From Euwallacea fornicatus (taxonomy: Eukaryota > Arthropoda > Insecta > Coleoptera > Curculionidae), in NCBI RefSeq assembly GCF_040115645.1, contig NC_089552.1:1488001-1552000 (forward strand): a stretch of DNA of 64,000 nt. Reading direction: 5' to 3'. The translations under genes were made by a program, and so were the position numbers. Position 1 is the stretch's first letter, and every line of letters starts with the position of its first letter. Below the pieces are notes generated by a model. It saw nothing but the letters and a program-made list of their open reading frames with translations, made no database searches and had not been told where the DNA came from. This document shows positions 36,139-47,906 of the stretch, one piece after another.

Positions 36139-39100
36139 TAAGGAATTCATCACAACTTCTTCAAATTAATTAACACGTTAATAAAGGGGAAAAATCCACT
36201 AAAACTTGCAAATTATTAAGACTCTCGAACAGAACGACCAAGTTCTATCAATCATCCAATATGGTGGATAATATGGCGGTCGCCGTCACTACACTTAGTG
36301 AACTTTCAGTTAGGTGTCGCTGCAAGCTATTTAAACTATTGATTTTCCTTCGAGATTCAAGTCATTGTTCAAAGGTGTCGCCTCATTCGCCTTGTCGAAC
36401 TTAAAAATGTTTAATTTTCCCGTTGAGTTTTCTTTGATTTTAAAACAAAAAAGGCCTTTTGGATTATATGGTATTTTAAGTTGGAATTGAAGTTTTCATG
36501 AAACGATGCGGGAGTTGAAAACAAGTTGTCAAGTGAAACATTTGTAAGGCTAGTCCGGGCCTGTTTACTGGATGTCCTCCCACAGACATTGACAATTGTC
36601 GCCATCGATTTAATTAAATTCTTATGACGTTAATGTGCCGTGGAGCTCAATTAACACTAACACTGAAATTATCATGCAACAAGAGATAAGCAAGAAAGAA
36701 AAATAAAATATCGCAACATCTTAACAACTAACGGTCTGGACTGATAATAATAAGATAGGCTAGATTGGAAATGAAACCCATGGCGACAATCTTAAATGTC
36801 CTTGCTCTGTTCTAGATAGATCAGTGCAGGATTTAGTTAAAGTTAGAGGTCTGAGATGCAAGATCTGCAAGTTCTATAGTTGGAGAATACCTTCATGAAC
36901 TTCTCATTAACGATTCCCCATCAGAAAAGTGTTCCCCGTTGTTAAACCATCAGTAGTTTTCCGTGTACAGGTGAAGACCATTGTTAACGCTCGGCCTGCT
37001 ACACTAAGGCATACCTGAGTCTTAATGACCTTAACTCTGAAAACATTCCAGAATTATTTGGATTATTTATATTCCGTTGGTTCCCGACTTTAAGCCACCT
37101 CCAGTTTGTTTCAAGTTGTTCAGTGTACCTAAGTGCAGAATATTCGCGTTGAAATCGATTTTTATAGCATTGATGGGCATTCAATGAACGCCTCTGGCCA
37201 AGCCCGAACTACCGGCTCTGTGCGTCCGCCACTGTTTAAGGATATATGCTTTTAAATTATGAATTTTCGTCAAACCAAAAGCACTGGTAAAACTCCATCA
37301 AAAACCAACATGATGACAAATTTAGCAACTCATCTTAATTTAAAATGGGACCACCCACATTTCGTGAAGAATACTCCGCGCTTGATGGTAGATTAGTATC
37401 GAGTACGGCTTATTAACTCCGGCTACTGGTCATTTTTATGCGTAAACAATTATAGTCGTCATTCTGATTAAATCTAATGTAGACAATGATCTTTGTAATT
37501 GTTTTATGTTCTGCTTACTTTTGTCCTCTTTTGTGTGCCTTTGCACAGTAATTTTTCAGACCAGTGCGGACTCCTTCAATCGGCCGGGCAGATTTGGGCG
37601 GCAAATTAAGGTTCCACCTCTAGGCAACTATACAAATTGATTCTAGTCGCGTCACTTTCCCACACAAACGACAAAAACCTGAGACTCAGACTTAAAGTTA
37701 AGACATTTTCCTTGGGTGGCATTTCTTGTGACTCTAGCTTAATGAGCTGAATGATGATGATGTACTTTTCGATGGTCACTCTGTATTTTTTAATCAAAAG
37801 CCGCATTTAATTGCTCTCTAATAAGGTTATGTACACAAACATGAAAAATATTGCTGATATTAAACTTATATTTATTTAAAGGGGCCTACTCGTACGAACA
37901 TCGTGACTTTTGATAATGTCGCGGCCGCACCGGCCAAATTGGGCTTTGTTTGAAAAATGATGGAAGGTTGAATGAAAAAGACTCCTCAATGAACTCCATG
38001 ATTAAAAACGATCCCTTTTTATCTCACTTTGTAAATTCCCGGTCGGCGATATAAAAAACCCGGCAGGTAAATTACATTTTTGATTTAGTTTTTTCATCCT
38101 CTCGCGTTATTTAGACAGAATGCGTTTTCATTCATAGGAGCTGAGACGATATAAATCATTTTCGACCGAACACAGGTAGCTGTTTCGAAATTGGATACGT
38201 GTAAATTACTTTATACCGGGAGGACCATTATTTGGTTTTTATGGTTACAAATGAATCCGGCAGTGTCATCACAAAAACATATTACTTTCAGTGTAATGGG
38301 GTCACTTTTCAGACTTCACTTAGAAGCCGTTGGGGCTATGCCTTGGGTCAAAATGGTTAAATCGAAAACTCCTACAAATGTCACACTAATTTAAGAAATT
38401 CTCCACACTAGTTAATATGTTTGCTTTAGGGTTTTTTTGATCCAGTTTATTGGACCTTTATTGACTTAATTAAGAAATTATACTAAATACCTGCACCATA
38501 AAATTCGTCAGAGACATAAAACAGCCGGTTTGGAACAGGCCGAGTTTGATCTCTCGCGGTAAATTAAGTTCACGGTTATAAATAATAATAATTGTAAAAA
38601 ATTACAAATTCATTACAATCTAGTCAATTTCTAATTTCTACAAATCCATCGATGGTTCCATGGTCTTATTGTTCCCATGTCGATTAGCGAAGTGAAATTA
38701 TTATTAATGTTTAGTGGGAATGACACTTTATTTCATAGTGGACAAAGAGAAAATTTAACGGTGTTTATTACAATGCAAATTTCATAAGACGCCAGTTTTA
38801 GAATTGGCGTAAATCGACGTGAACTAGATCTGGTCGATGGGCCGGAAATTATTTAAATTGATTTTTTCAATTCAACTTTCCCCTGTTATGGGAAACGATT
38901 ATGGAAGACGGGCTTTTTTTAGATCGCCGATTGGAAATTTTTCAACAAAAATAATATGGTAGTTGTACAGAAGGACGCTGAACACCGAAGTCGGCCGCAT
39001 TAAAAAACATGCGTGGACGCATCCAATTGGTCCGTAATTTTGAGCATGTGCGGCTTAGCCGTTCCTCTTTATGTGATAAAAGTGTCAGTTGCTTGCCAGC

Positions 39101-39229
39101 TGTCATTCTCTGCGCAAAACGTAATTGAGAGATGGACGTTTCCAGGCGAAACTTAACAATGTCGATGTTATCATGTTTTAAACTGAACAAAAATGCTGCT
39201 GAAACTACAGAAATGGTCAATGCGGCTCG

Positions 39230-39660
39230 GGGAAATTTCGGCAGCGGAACGTTGTCATGCCCACACGATCAAAGTAAGTGAAGCTGTGGAGGAAAAAAGA
39301 TCATTTCGACCACGGAGGTCGGAAAGTGACATTGCTGCATGACGATGTTCGTCCGCATGTAGTAAAACCGACCCTGGAACCCACCTTCCCCCCAGGCTGA
39401 GAAATTCTCGAGCGTGCGGCTTAAGCTCCAGACTTGGCCCCTTGCGATTTCCACGTATTCAGATCAATGCAGTCCAATAGCCGACCATCGGTTCTCTAAA
39501 GTTGGAGATGTGTGAACATAGCTTCATAACTATTTTTCCTTATCACTAAGCTTCTGTGGCGAAGGTGTCCATCCTCGATCCGATTAATGGCAAACAATCA
39601 CAGACAGCAATGGAGATTATTTTACATTTCCAATAAGTATGTTTTTAATAAAGCTTAATT
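39230..39660 (+). mobile_element. Mariner transposase relic
   Basis: Plus-strand translation gives KVTLLHDDVRPHVVKPTLE, then after a stop APDLAPCDFHVFRSMQ, the mariner catalytic signature in the right order. The tail INGKQSQTAMEIILHF and an AATAAA-like end follow. Internal stops make it inactive. Confidence 0.8.
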
Positions 39661-40379
39661 TCACCAAAAAAAAATGCCCACTTTCTATTTATACACCTTT
39701 CACTTTTTCTTAAATTCTATTTAGTACAAATACGACCTCGTATCGCTGCGAAAAACTATCGCTTGAGTTCAAAAAAAGGGCACCTTATAGGTACCTAAAC
39801 ATGTACGTTGAAGGTCCTATCCTACGATTTTTCAGATGTTTTTGGCAATTTTCGTGCGAGTTTTATTCAAATTTTAGGAAGCCTTGGGGGGGTCCCCATG
39901 CAACGAAAATGAAAATCTGTGAACACTGTCGACAGACAATGAAAAGGTTCGTACTTGACGCTCTAAATTGTCTCCAGGCAATGAAAAGGTACTCCTAAAG
40001 CCTCTCGAAGTCACGTCCCAGACCTTTATAAAGCATCAGAGAAGCCCATAGTCATAAATCACAGCGTTAGCTCAAGGCGAGGTAACAAAGAGCCGCTGTA
40101 ATATGTAATATGACATTTTCAAAATAAAAATTTAGTTTGAAAATTGCTCTAGAGTGAAAAGGCAAAAGGAGAAGTTCAAGAGTACATCTAGACCCTTTTA
40201 AAGAGCTGTTTTAACTGAAATTATATTGAAATAAGTTTCTTGCCACAACTATTGAAAGTGAATTTCCCTTCATTTTTTCGGGCACGTATTTAAGTCATAT
40301 TCATTAGGTACCTGCAAACGACCGTCTGGCGATTGAGTGCAATATAGAGTTTGAGGAGAACCCAATATTAGGGGCTGGA

Positions 40380-40520
40380 AGTTCTCCTAGCCTTCAGACA
40401 ATGTTTTAAGTTCGGGCGCGGTGGCACTCCTGCTCCAAAGTATGAGTTTTCTATATCCGAACACTTGTTGCCAGCACAAAGTCCTAATCTAAATCCATCA
40501 GACTTTTTTTTTAAGTAATT
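40380..40520 (+). mobile_element. Small Tc1/mariner relic
   Basis: A short match to the C-terminal catalytic block: EHLLPAQSPNLNPSDFFFK, with LPAQSPNLNPSD equivalent to the family's WPAQSPDLNPIE. Only this segment is recognisable. Confidence 0.6.
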
Positions 40521-41189
40521 GACAAACAAATTCGTGGACTAACGGCAGAAAGACGTTTTTTGTAGAGGCCAAACTTAGCCGAATCTTTCAATACTCGTTC
40601 GAACCAATGTTTCCAGGGACACTCTGTATGTGGTAAACCAAAATTGTTGTGTAAAAAAAGCGAGAAGAGAATAAAATGAAATTTGATTGGTGCATTGACA
40701 AAACAATTTAGTGTAGGTGCGCCGTGAAGAGCAGGAGGCCTAAAAATAAACGCCGAAGTCTTAGGCATAGATTTTCCAGATCGTTAAAGAAGCAGATGGC
40801 TCAACGTTATGGCTCGTGCCAATGTTTTCACTTAATATTCCTTCACGTCGTAAGTAATTAGTTTGGAGAGACATTCGTGCGCAATTAAGGGTTAATTAGA
40901 ATGGGAGCGAAGCTAATCCAACTGAGCGCAAGACCACACAATCTCCTCGGACAAGAAATTCAAATATCTTGGCGGAAAATATCAACATAATTGTGTTGGT
41001 AATTGACGTCTTTAGTGGGGTGTTCCGATAATTGAAACGGGAAACCCATCTGTCACCAGAAAAGGCCCCCATTCAATGGAATTTCATAACATGGGAGCCG
41101 GTCACGCCCGATCGACCCAACTGCCTATTTTAATACACATTCAATAGATTGTCGTTTGTGTCTAATTTCCGGTAGGCAAAAACAAAATG

Positions 41190-41700
41190 TCGGAACAGCG
41201 CTTCCGTTTTTTATTTAGGTGCCAGCCCGAATCGGTGGGTTCGTTTGTCTCGCATGCTTCGAATCCCCTTCCACCTATCAAAAATAAGCTGACGATAACC
41301 GAACTAATCAATTTTACGTATAGATCTGCTCGGACCGTTCGACGGCGATTAACGCCCTTAAGTTCGCCTCAGTTTTAAGTCGGAAACGACCTGGATCCAT
41401 GAACGCTTTGGGTGAACACACAAGCGAGTCGTGCTGCCCGAATTTATCTTTCCTGGGACCGGACCTAGCACGCCGTTGCTCGGTGAAAGTGGGGCGAGAT
41501 TCCAGGAGCACTGGAACAATCTACCGGGTACCCCAAGGCGTTCCTGCGACACCATCCCGGGAGGGAGCCCAGTTCCCCTCGCGGACAAGTAGGTGAAAAC
41601 TGGGAAGTCGCGTGGCGATGTACATAGGGCGCAGCCCGGTCTTGGAGGGTCGGAATGGATCGCGAGGAAGCCGAACCTACTAGGTAATTAAGGCACGTAG
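41190..41700. other. GC-rich tract of unknown nature
   Basis: Distinctly GC-rich compared with its surroundings and open in several frames at once because of composition. No family motif, rRNA match that I can recognise, or splice-bounded exon. It could be an old retroelement UTR or a regulatory/lncRNA segment. Confidence 0.25.
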
Positions 41701-44700
41701 GTCTCACCTAGCCAGTGCGGTACTGTTATCAGACTGTAATTTTCATCTATAATTATTTTCATCGAATTTTTCAGGGATAAGGAAAACGACGCGTTAGAAA
41801 ACGTTTCGTTGTGGAGGTACAGGATTTCGAAACGCACAGTATTTTTAAGGAAACTCCGGAGTTCTGAATGAATCTCCACGAACTTCAGCTTGAAAGCGTC
41901 CAGTTAGGTTTCATCCAGTAGGTAGAGTCCCCCATGGGTTTCTGCGCAGGGCCGGCCGCAGCAAGCGACCTCCCCCCGAAAGGGCGGCACGGCTTCTGCG
42001 ACATCGGGTCGTCAATGTTTCGCCCAGCTCTACAAAACACTCTACGAGGGTGTGGTAATCACTTGCCATTTCCTCGATTTTTATCGCATCGGTCCTTCAC
42101 TTGATATTTCCCAGCAACCGTTCTCAGAATACCTATTTGCTTAGAAGGTGCCGGGGATTGCGGTCTCGTTCGGCAAATAGAAACGTAATGGTTTCCGATT
42201 TTTTTGAATCATCACAGATTAAAAAAAAAATTGATTCACAATCACAATCGATCGGATCCCATCGAAAGAAACCGAGCCAGCGCTAAAAAAGCAAATGATT
42301 TGCAAGAACCGAGTTCCAATGCAATTTTTAATTGTTGTTTTTTGTTCAGTTTCCTAGACAATTGAAATCGATAGTGTATTGTTTTTCTGTGGATCGGTTG
42401 AAGGGAAACAGTTACGTCACCAGAAATATTAATTGCTTTCGATGGTTTTTTCGTTTTGTTTCGCCTGCTCGGTTTACGTAATCTCCTCGGTTTTAAATAA
42501 CAGAAACGAAAGTTTAATATTAAATTAACTTAAAAAATATGTCGGCCGACGCCGCGTTATGAGTAGAACTATAAACCTTTTGCCAGAACCGGGGACACCT
42601 CGCGCCCACAACCCAGTAGCGCCCGAAAACGAACTAATTGGCCCCACCGGACTCTTGTTACCGAGGAATCTTGAACCATTTTGACCACAATTTCTATTTA
42701 TAAGCAATTCCCATTAAAGCAGAAACTCGTCCAACAATCGGAGATGATAGATAGCTCAATACAAACCGGCTTTAAACCATCAAGACCAACAAAAGATATC
42801 GATACTAATTTCTTCATGGTATAAATTAAAAGTGCTACTGTATACTGGGCCGACGATGGGCCGTCGGCACTCTCCTATAAAAAATATCAAATTAAAATAT
42901 AGCTGTATCACGATGTTGGATAGGTACCCAGTACCCGGCGTGTATTGTCGGTTCGACATCGTCATGACTGGTCTTCGGCCATCGCTTTGTGGTTAAATTG
43001 GTTTTCGAGATATCGGAGCTTCTGTATGCCATTATCGGCCAGGAGTCGGTGCCTCAAGCTGCCTCGGAAAACTGGAAATCTACGGGCACGGGAGCAAGAC
43101 GCCAAGGGACCGTTGGTCAGTTTTTGGCGCGCGGCTCGTGTGTCCTCAATACGACGGACGGACGAGAGGGATGGGACGCAACGGGCAAAGGGCAAGCGAC
43201 GAAAACGACACGAGAAGAGACGATAAAACGGAGAAATTAAAGGAAATTAATTCTTAATTAATTCGCTTATTGTTGTAACATTTATTCTCCTCAAATTTCC
43301 TATCCCAAATCGTCACGGAATGATCGTCCGAAAAGGCAGTTGACACATCCCAATAACCGAACGAAAAAAACGGTACGCTGCGTCAGCAAAAAAAAATCAT
43401 CTAAAACACTCATCCACGTTAACGAGGTTAAAATTGAAATTTCGTGGTTAGTATGTGTCCGTATTAAAAAATATTAAAAAATGAAAATTATTATGTGGGT
43501 TTTTCAACGGAATTATTTAATAAAAAAAAGCCGGCTGTTCGTCATCGTTCATCAAATTCATCATCATTGTGTCGAACGAAGCCTGCTTATTGAGCGTGGT
43601 CGCAGGACCTACGACTTCAGATGTTCATGAAAACTTCGATGGGTCTTCCATTCCGGAGAAGGAACGGTTTCCTGACATTTTACAGTGAACATTTCGTTAA
43701 CGAACCGAATTAGATTGCGAACCACCGAACACCACTTGTACGTTTGTGCAGTCCACGGCCTTACGAAGGGGCGAGGCTGGGGCACGCCCGACTTGCCAGA
43801 GCCGGACCTGCGTTTGTGCAACCAACACATCGACTAATTCGCTTTTGCGGGTTGCTTCAATTCTCGAAAATATCTCAGAAAGTAACCGATCCGTTTTCTA
43901 ATATATTTTTTGAATCCGCACACTTGGGTCTTTCCAGTAGATTTGCAAGGTTAAGTCTGTATCTGGAGGCTTCGGGGGTTTCCCGATGGGTTTGCAGTTC
44001 TCCCGAGAGGTCTTTCCGCCCTTCACAATTGGAGGCGGAATTTAAAAAGATAATTTAGAAAGGCGACATTATTCTTATAAACGTCCTGTACATTTTCTTG
44101 TAATTTTAAAATCTGCCCAGCAACTCACTACACAACTTTAAGCCCTGAGTGGCGCGGTAAAAATGAACTATTGATAGATTGTGCACATTTGGGACGTGAT
44201 TCATGTGCTTGGGCTCCTAAATGCCTTCAAGCACTGCAGGCATCGTAATAAATTGACTGCGACTTCTAGAAAATTATGTAACACACATGGAGCGTATATT
44301 TGTATCATCAGTATGCACGGAGACATCGGTAGGCCGAACTTGTCCAGTTGCAAGGGGAAATTTGATGAGAAACGTTCTTACCAAAATCACTGGAACCGAC
44401 CGTTTTGCCGAACCTCCATATAAAGGTACCTTGGTCACGCCGATGAGTGACCTACGTCCGGCTCTAGATTTGGTACTAAAATGTCCTTAAGCTCTTTACA
44501 TTCGCGAAAATATTTAGAACAATCACGAAAATTGCTAAAGGTCTTTGGACAACTTTTCCTTAAAACTTCATTTTTAGCGTCTCACGGACACAAATACAGA
44601 TCCGCAAACTCTCAGGAAATGGGAGTGATGAAAGCTAACAGAGACATTAGTGGTAACGAACAATGTCCTTATCCGAAGGATACACAGAGACAATTTCGAA

Positions 44701-47700
44701 GACCTTCCTGGTGCTCCATTGTCCTATAGCCGTTGTTGGGTTTTAAGAACCCAATTGAGAAATCACGTCTATTGCCTCCTGTGAAGCACCATATTAGCCC
44801 GTGCGATTTGCAGAATTGGCGCTTTGACCTGAATCTCTCCATTGATCCACGTGAAGAATAATCATCCTTACCTGATGCCCAATTCGATGTTTGTTATTGC
44901 CAATATTAAGCCCACGAGTTGACGCAGAAATACAAAGCACAAAGAACGAATCTGAACAACAAATTGGACGATCAATTGTCCTTTTTTTTTCACGGTGTCA
45001 CGTTCTTACAAAGGATAAATCAGGTTCATGCGGAAATCTTGAAATTATTAGTTAATGGACGAGATTCGAAACTGAAGAAGGAGCTGAAGAAGCAACCAGA
45101 GCAGAAAGGATGATTTTGATTTACTAAGTAGTTAACGCTCACCTTCTGTGAGCTCGTAAGTCGCCGGGTTCCGTGAAAGTCTTGCTGGAAGAGTCTTGAG
45201 GAGGTCACTCAACGGGTTACCTCTAAAAATGGAGAAAAGAATGATAGTTTATTATCGCCCGGTGGAGAGTTCGTCTGAGGGCACGATGGCCGTTGTATGC
45301 CAGTCCAATGCTGTAACCTGCCCGCAATCCGGGCCATGCACAGAGTAGCCAAAAATTCCCTTCAAATAATTCAGTGAGAAGCAGCCATTGCCTTGAACTA
45401 ACCTGAGCTCATGCATTGATCTCAGACATGCATGATGCGATTAAATTGTTTATATTTTCCTACAATACGAACAGAACTGGAATGGAGAATTTCTGGAATT
45501 TCGACGATCAGGTCCCACAAAGGGCGTAGGCTTGGTACCCACGCCTCTTCAACCTCCAAGGCAGGTACGACCAAGTTCGGTTCCGGGCATAAAATGCGTG
45601 GATGTCACAGAATCGAAAAGAGTTCACGAAGGGTTTCCGAGGAACACCCGGAAAATTCTCATCAGAAGATGACTGCCGCACCTCTATTTCTAATTATGCA
45701 AATTAAGCAAGGAAAAAATATAAAGTACAAAACAGTTAATGGTGAATTCTCACGTTTTAGATCAAGAATTGATCGATTTTTTGCCGGCATATTTGATTTA
45801 CCTCATCAATGACTTTCCAGTTTTATTTGCCACTATTTACGATGCGGTCGCCATAACACAGGGTGTTGTCCGACGGTAATTCCGAAGCCCGCAAGAAACG
45901 CCCTAAAGAGTTCAACTATCCACAGTATCCTAAGTACAATGACATTAATGCAAAAGATTACGTAAAAGGTACCATTCATTCCGCGGTAAAACACAACAAA
46001 TCAGGAACATTTTGCGCCTGCTTAGTCAAATACAAAAGGAGAAATTTTCAAAATTTGCCCCAGTTGAAATGAGCCAAAGAAAAAAGAAATTTATTGCTCT
46101 GCGAGGTGCAGCGAGATTAAGAGGTCCAGTTCTTGCGGGCGTTGGCGAGAGATGATGAGCGAATGAGCGTATAATTACTTAAAACAAAGCTTTTGCAAAA
46201 ATCGAAAATGAACGTGCATGAAATTTGTGTAATTAATTCGAAAAAAAAACTTGTTAGTATTGCGGTCGGTCTGATTTAGAGCTCGAGGAACAACGGCTGG
46301 GACCCTTAAACGCAATCATCTATTAAATTTATTTAAACAACATTCTCACAGTGTTACAAACGGATTTCTCTATTTTAGGATTTTTTGTGCGCTTCGATTG
46401 AAAAATTTAGCGGTACTTGTGTAAAGCCGGCTGGGTACTGCCCGATTGGTTCCCACGACGCGACGCAGCGTTGAGAATCACTTCGGTGGCGAGAGGAGAG
46501 AAAAAAACCTCTTGCTACTATGTAAATAATAAATATCGGTATTTTATTTCATGGATACCGAATCGGAGACGGTCAGATGACGTTTCTTGAAAGGACTTTT
46601 TAGAAAAACTAGAAGAGGTTTACGTAAAGGTACAGCAGAGCGACGCTAAAAACGCTGGGATTTTATTGCCAGTGATTCGTAATGGACTAGGAACTGAACT
46701 GCTTTTGTACCTTGAAGTATCTGCTTCAGCTTTTTTTTTTTTTTAATTTCAGTTTTTCATTATGTGCAATAAATTTTGTTGAATTATCGACGATATTGAA
46801 AAAAAAAAACACTTATTACTTGCTTTGTTGGATATTAGCAGCAAGGCAGCCCGAGCAGAACCGAATCTTCATTAGTCGCCACCCCATTCAGGGCTCCCCC
46901 TGCGAGGAGAGGGGGACACTTTAGGCGATCTAACGAAAGAGCCGTGAAAATAAAACTCCGATTTTCAAAGCTTCGAGAGATATCCAGTTTTTATTCTTTC
47001 TTGATTTTTAATTATTTATTTATTTTTACCAAAATTGCGACCCTCAGTCGCACGTGCTAGCTCGAAGCTAGATACACCATGGGAAATGGCGTAAAATTCA
47101 CCATCGTCCAGCACTCAAGCTAGCGTCGAAGCTTAATCGACGGTAGAAGCCGGGCCAGCTACACGGAGTGTCCGTTTTTTGAGTTAAACCGCGAGGATCT
47201 CGGCATCCGTGAAAGATACGAAATTGGGGCGCGCTCGCCCCAACTCTCCTGACCCCACGGAAATTGAAAGGGAATATGCCCACCCCAATTTTTTTCCTAT
47301 TTTTCCGAAGTATAAAAAAATAAAATTTCGAAAAAACGATTTTATTTTGTTCTTGACATAAATGTCAACAGAGGCGATTCAAAATAATTGACATTTCGTC
47401 ATTGCCACTTCTCCTCTTCCGCAACGTGGCGATGACACAGTTGAGACGCGACGTTTCGATTTTCGGCCACCGCCAGCAACTCTGTCCTTCCTTATGGATC
47501 CTGCAGGAAGGTGGCAGTTGATCCCTCTTCGATGTGTTTGATCTCGAGCTTCGCTTAGGTGAAGCGTGAGTACTGCGTCCCGTTCATGTCACGGGTCAAG
47601 AGACCCTCAGGCTCACACTCAAATGAGCGCAGCCCCTATTGAATGTATAGGAGCGTGGCGCTCACGCTAGTCTGAACATACTGATTTCTAATGTGCGCTG

Positions 47701-47837
47701 ATGCACTCTAGTACGAACATACCGATTCCTTTTCAGTGTATTAGATGTTCACCTTAGTTTGGGTAATCTCTTCGAGCTAAAGATGATTTCGGGTATACTA
47801 TTGACCAATGACCCGAGTCGCACCGTTTGCCGATTCC

Positions 47838-47876
47838 CTGTCTGACGAGTGCTAATAAGTGCGAAACCGGTGACGG
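47838..47876 (+). ncRNA. Hammerhead-ribozyme-like motif
   Basis: The catalytic core boxes are present in order: CTGACGA at 47842-47848 and GAAA at 47863-47866. Between them is stem II GTGC/TAATAA/GTGC (two GC pairs, two GU pairs). Stem I can form from CTGT (47838-47841) and ACGG (47873-47876). Stem III is only CC/GG. T at 47871 occupies position 16.1, but position 17 is G, which is not the permitted H, so this copy is probably not active. Type I hammerheads with minimal stem III are known in Penelope-like elements, retrozymes and some SINE-like repeats, and this looks like a decayed one. Confidence 0.45.
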
Positions 47877-47887
47877 CCCGGGCTGGG

Positions 47888-47906
47888 GTTCCATGTCCAC
47901 TGGAAC
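47888..47906 (+). repeat. Hairpin next to the hammerhead-like motif
   Basis: GTTCCA and TGGAAC form a perfect 6-bp stem with a 7-nt loop, directly downstream of the ribozyme-like core. Upstream, AGCGTG and CACGCT near 47653-47669 form another. The tract looks like structured RNA. Confidence 0.45.

Noticed and set aside
45432..45812. 126-codon open frame on +
   Set aside because: Random-looking composition, no family feature, no conserved context.
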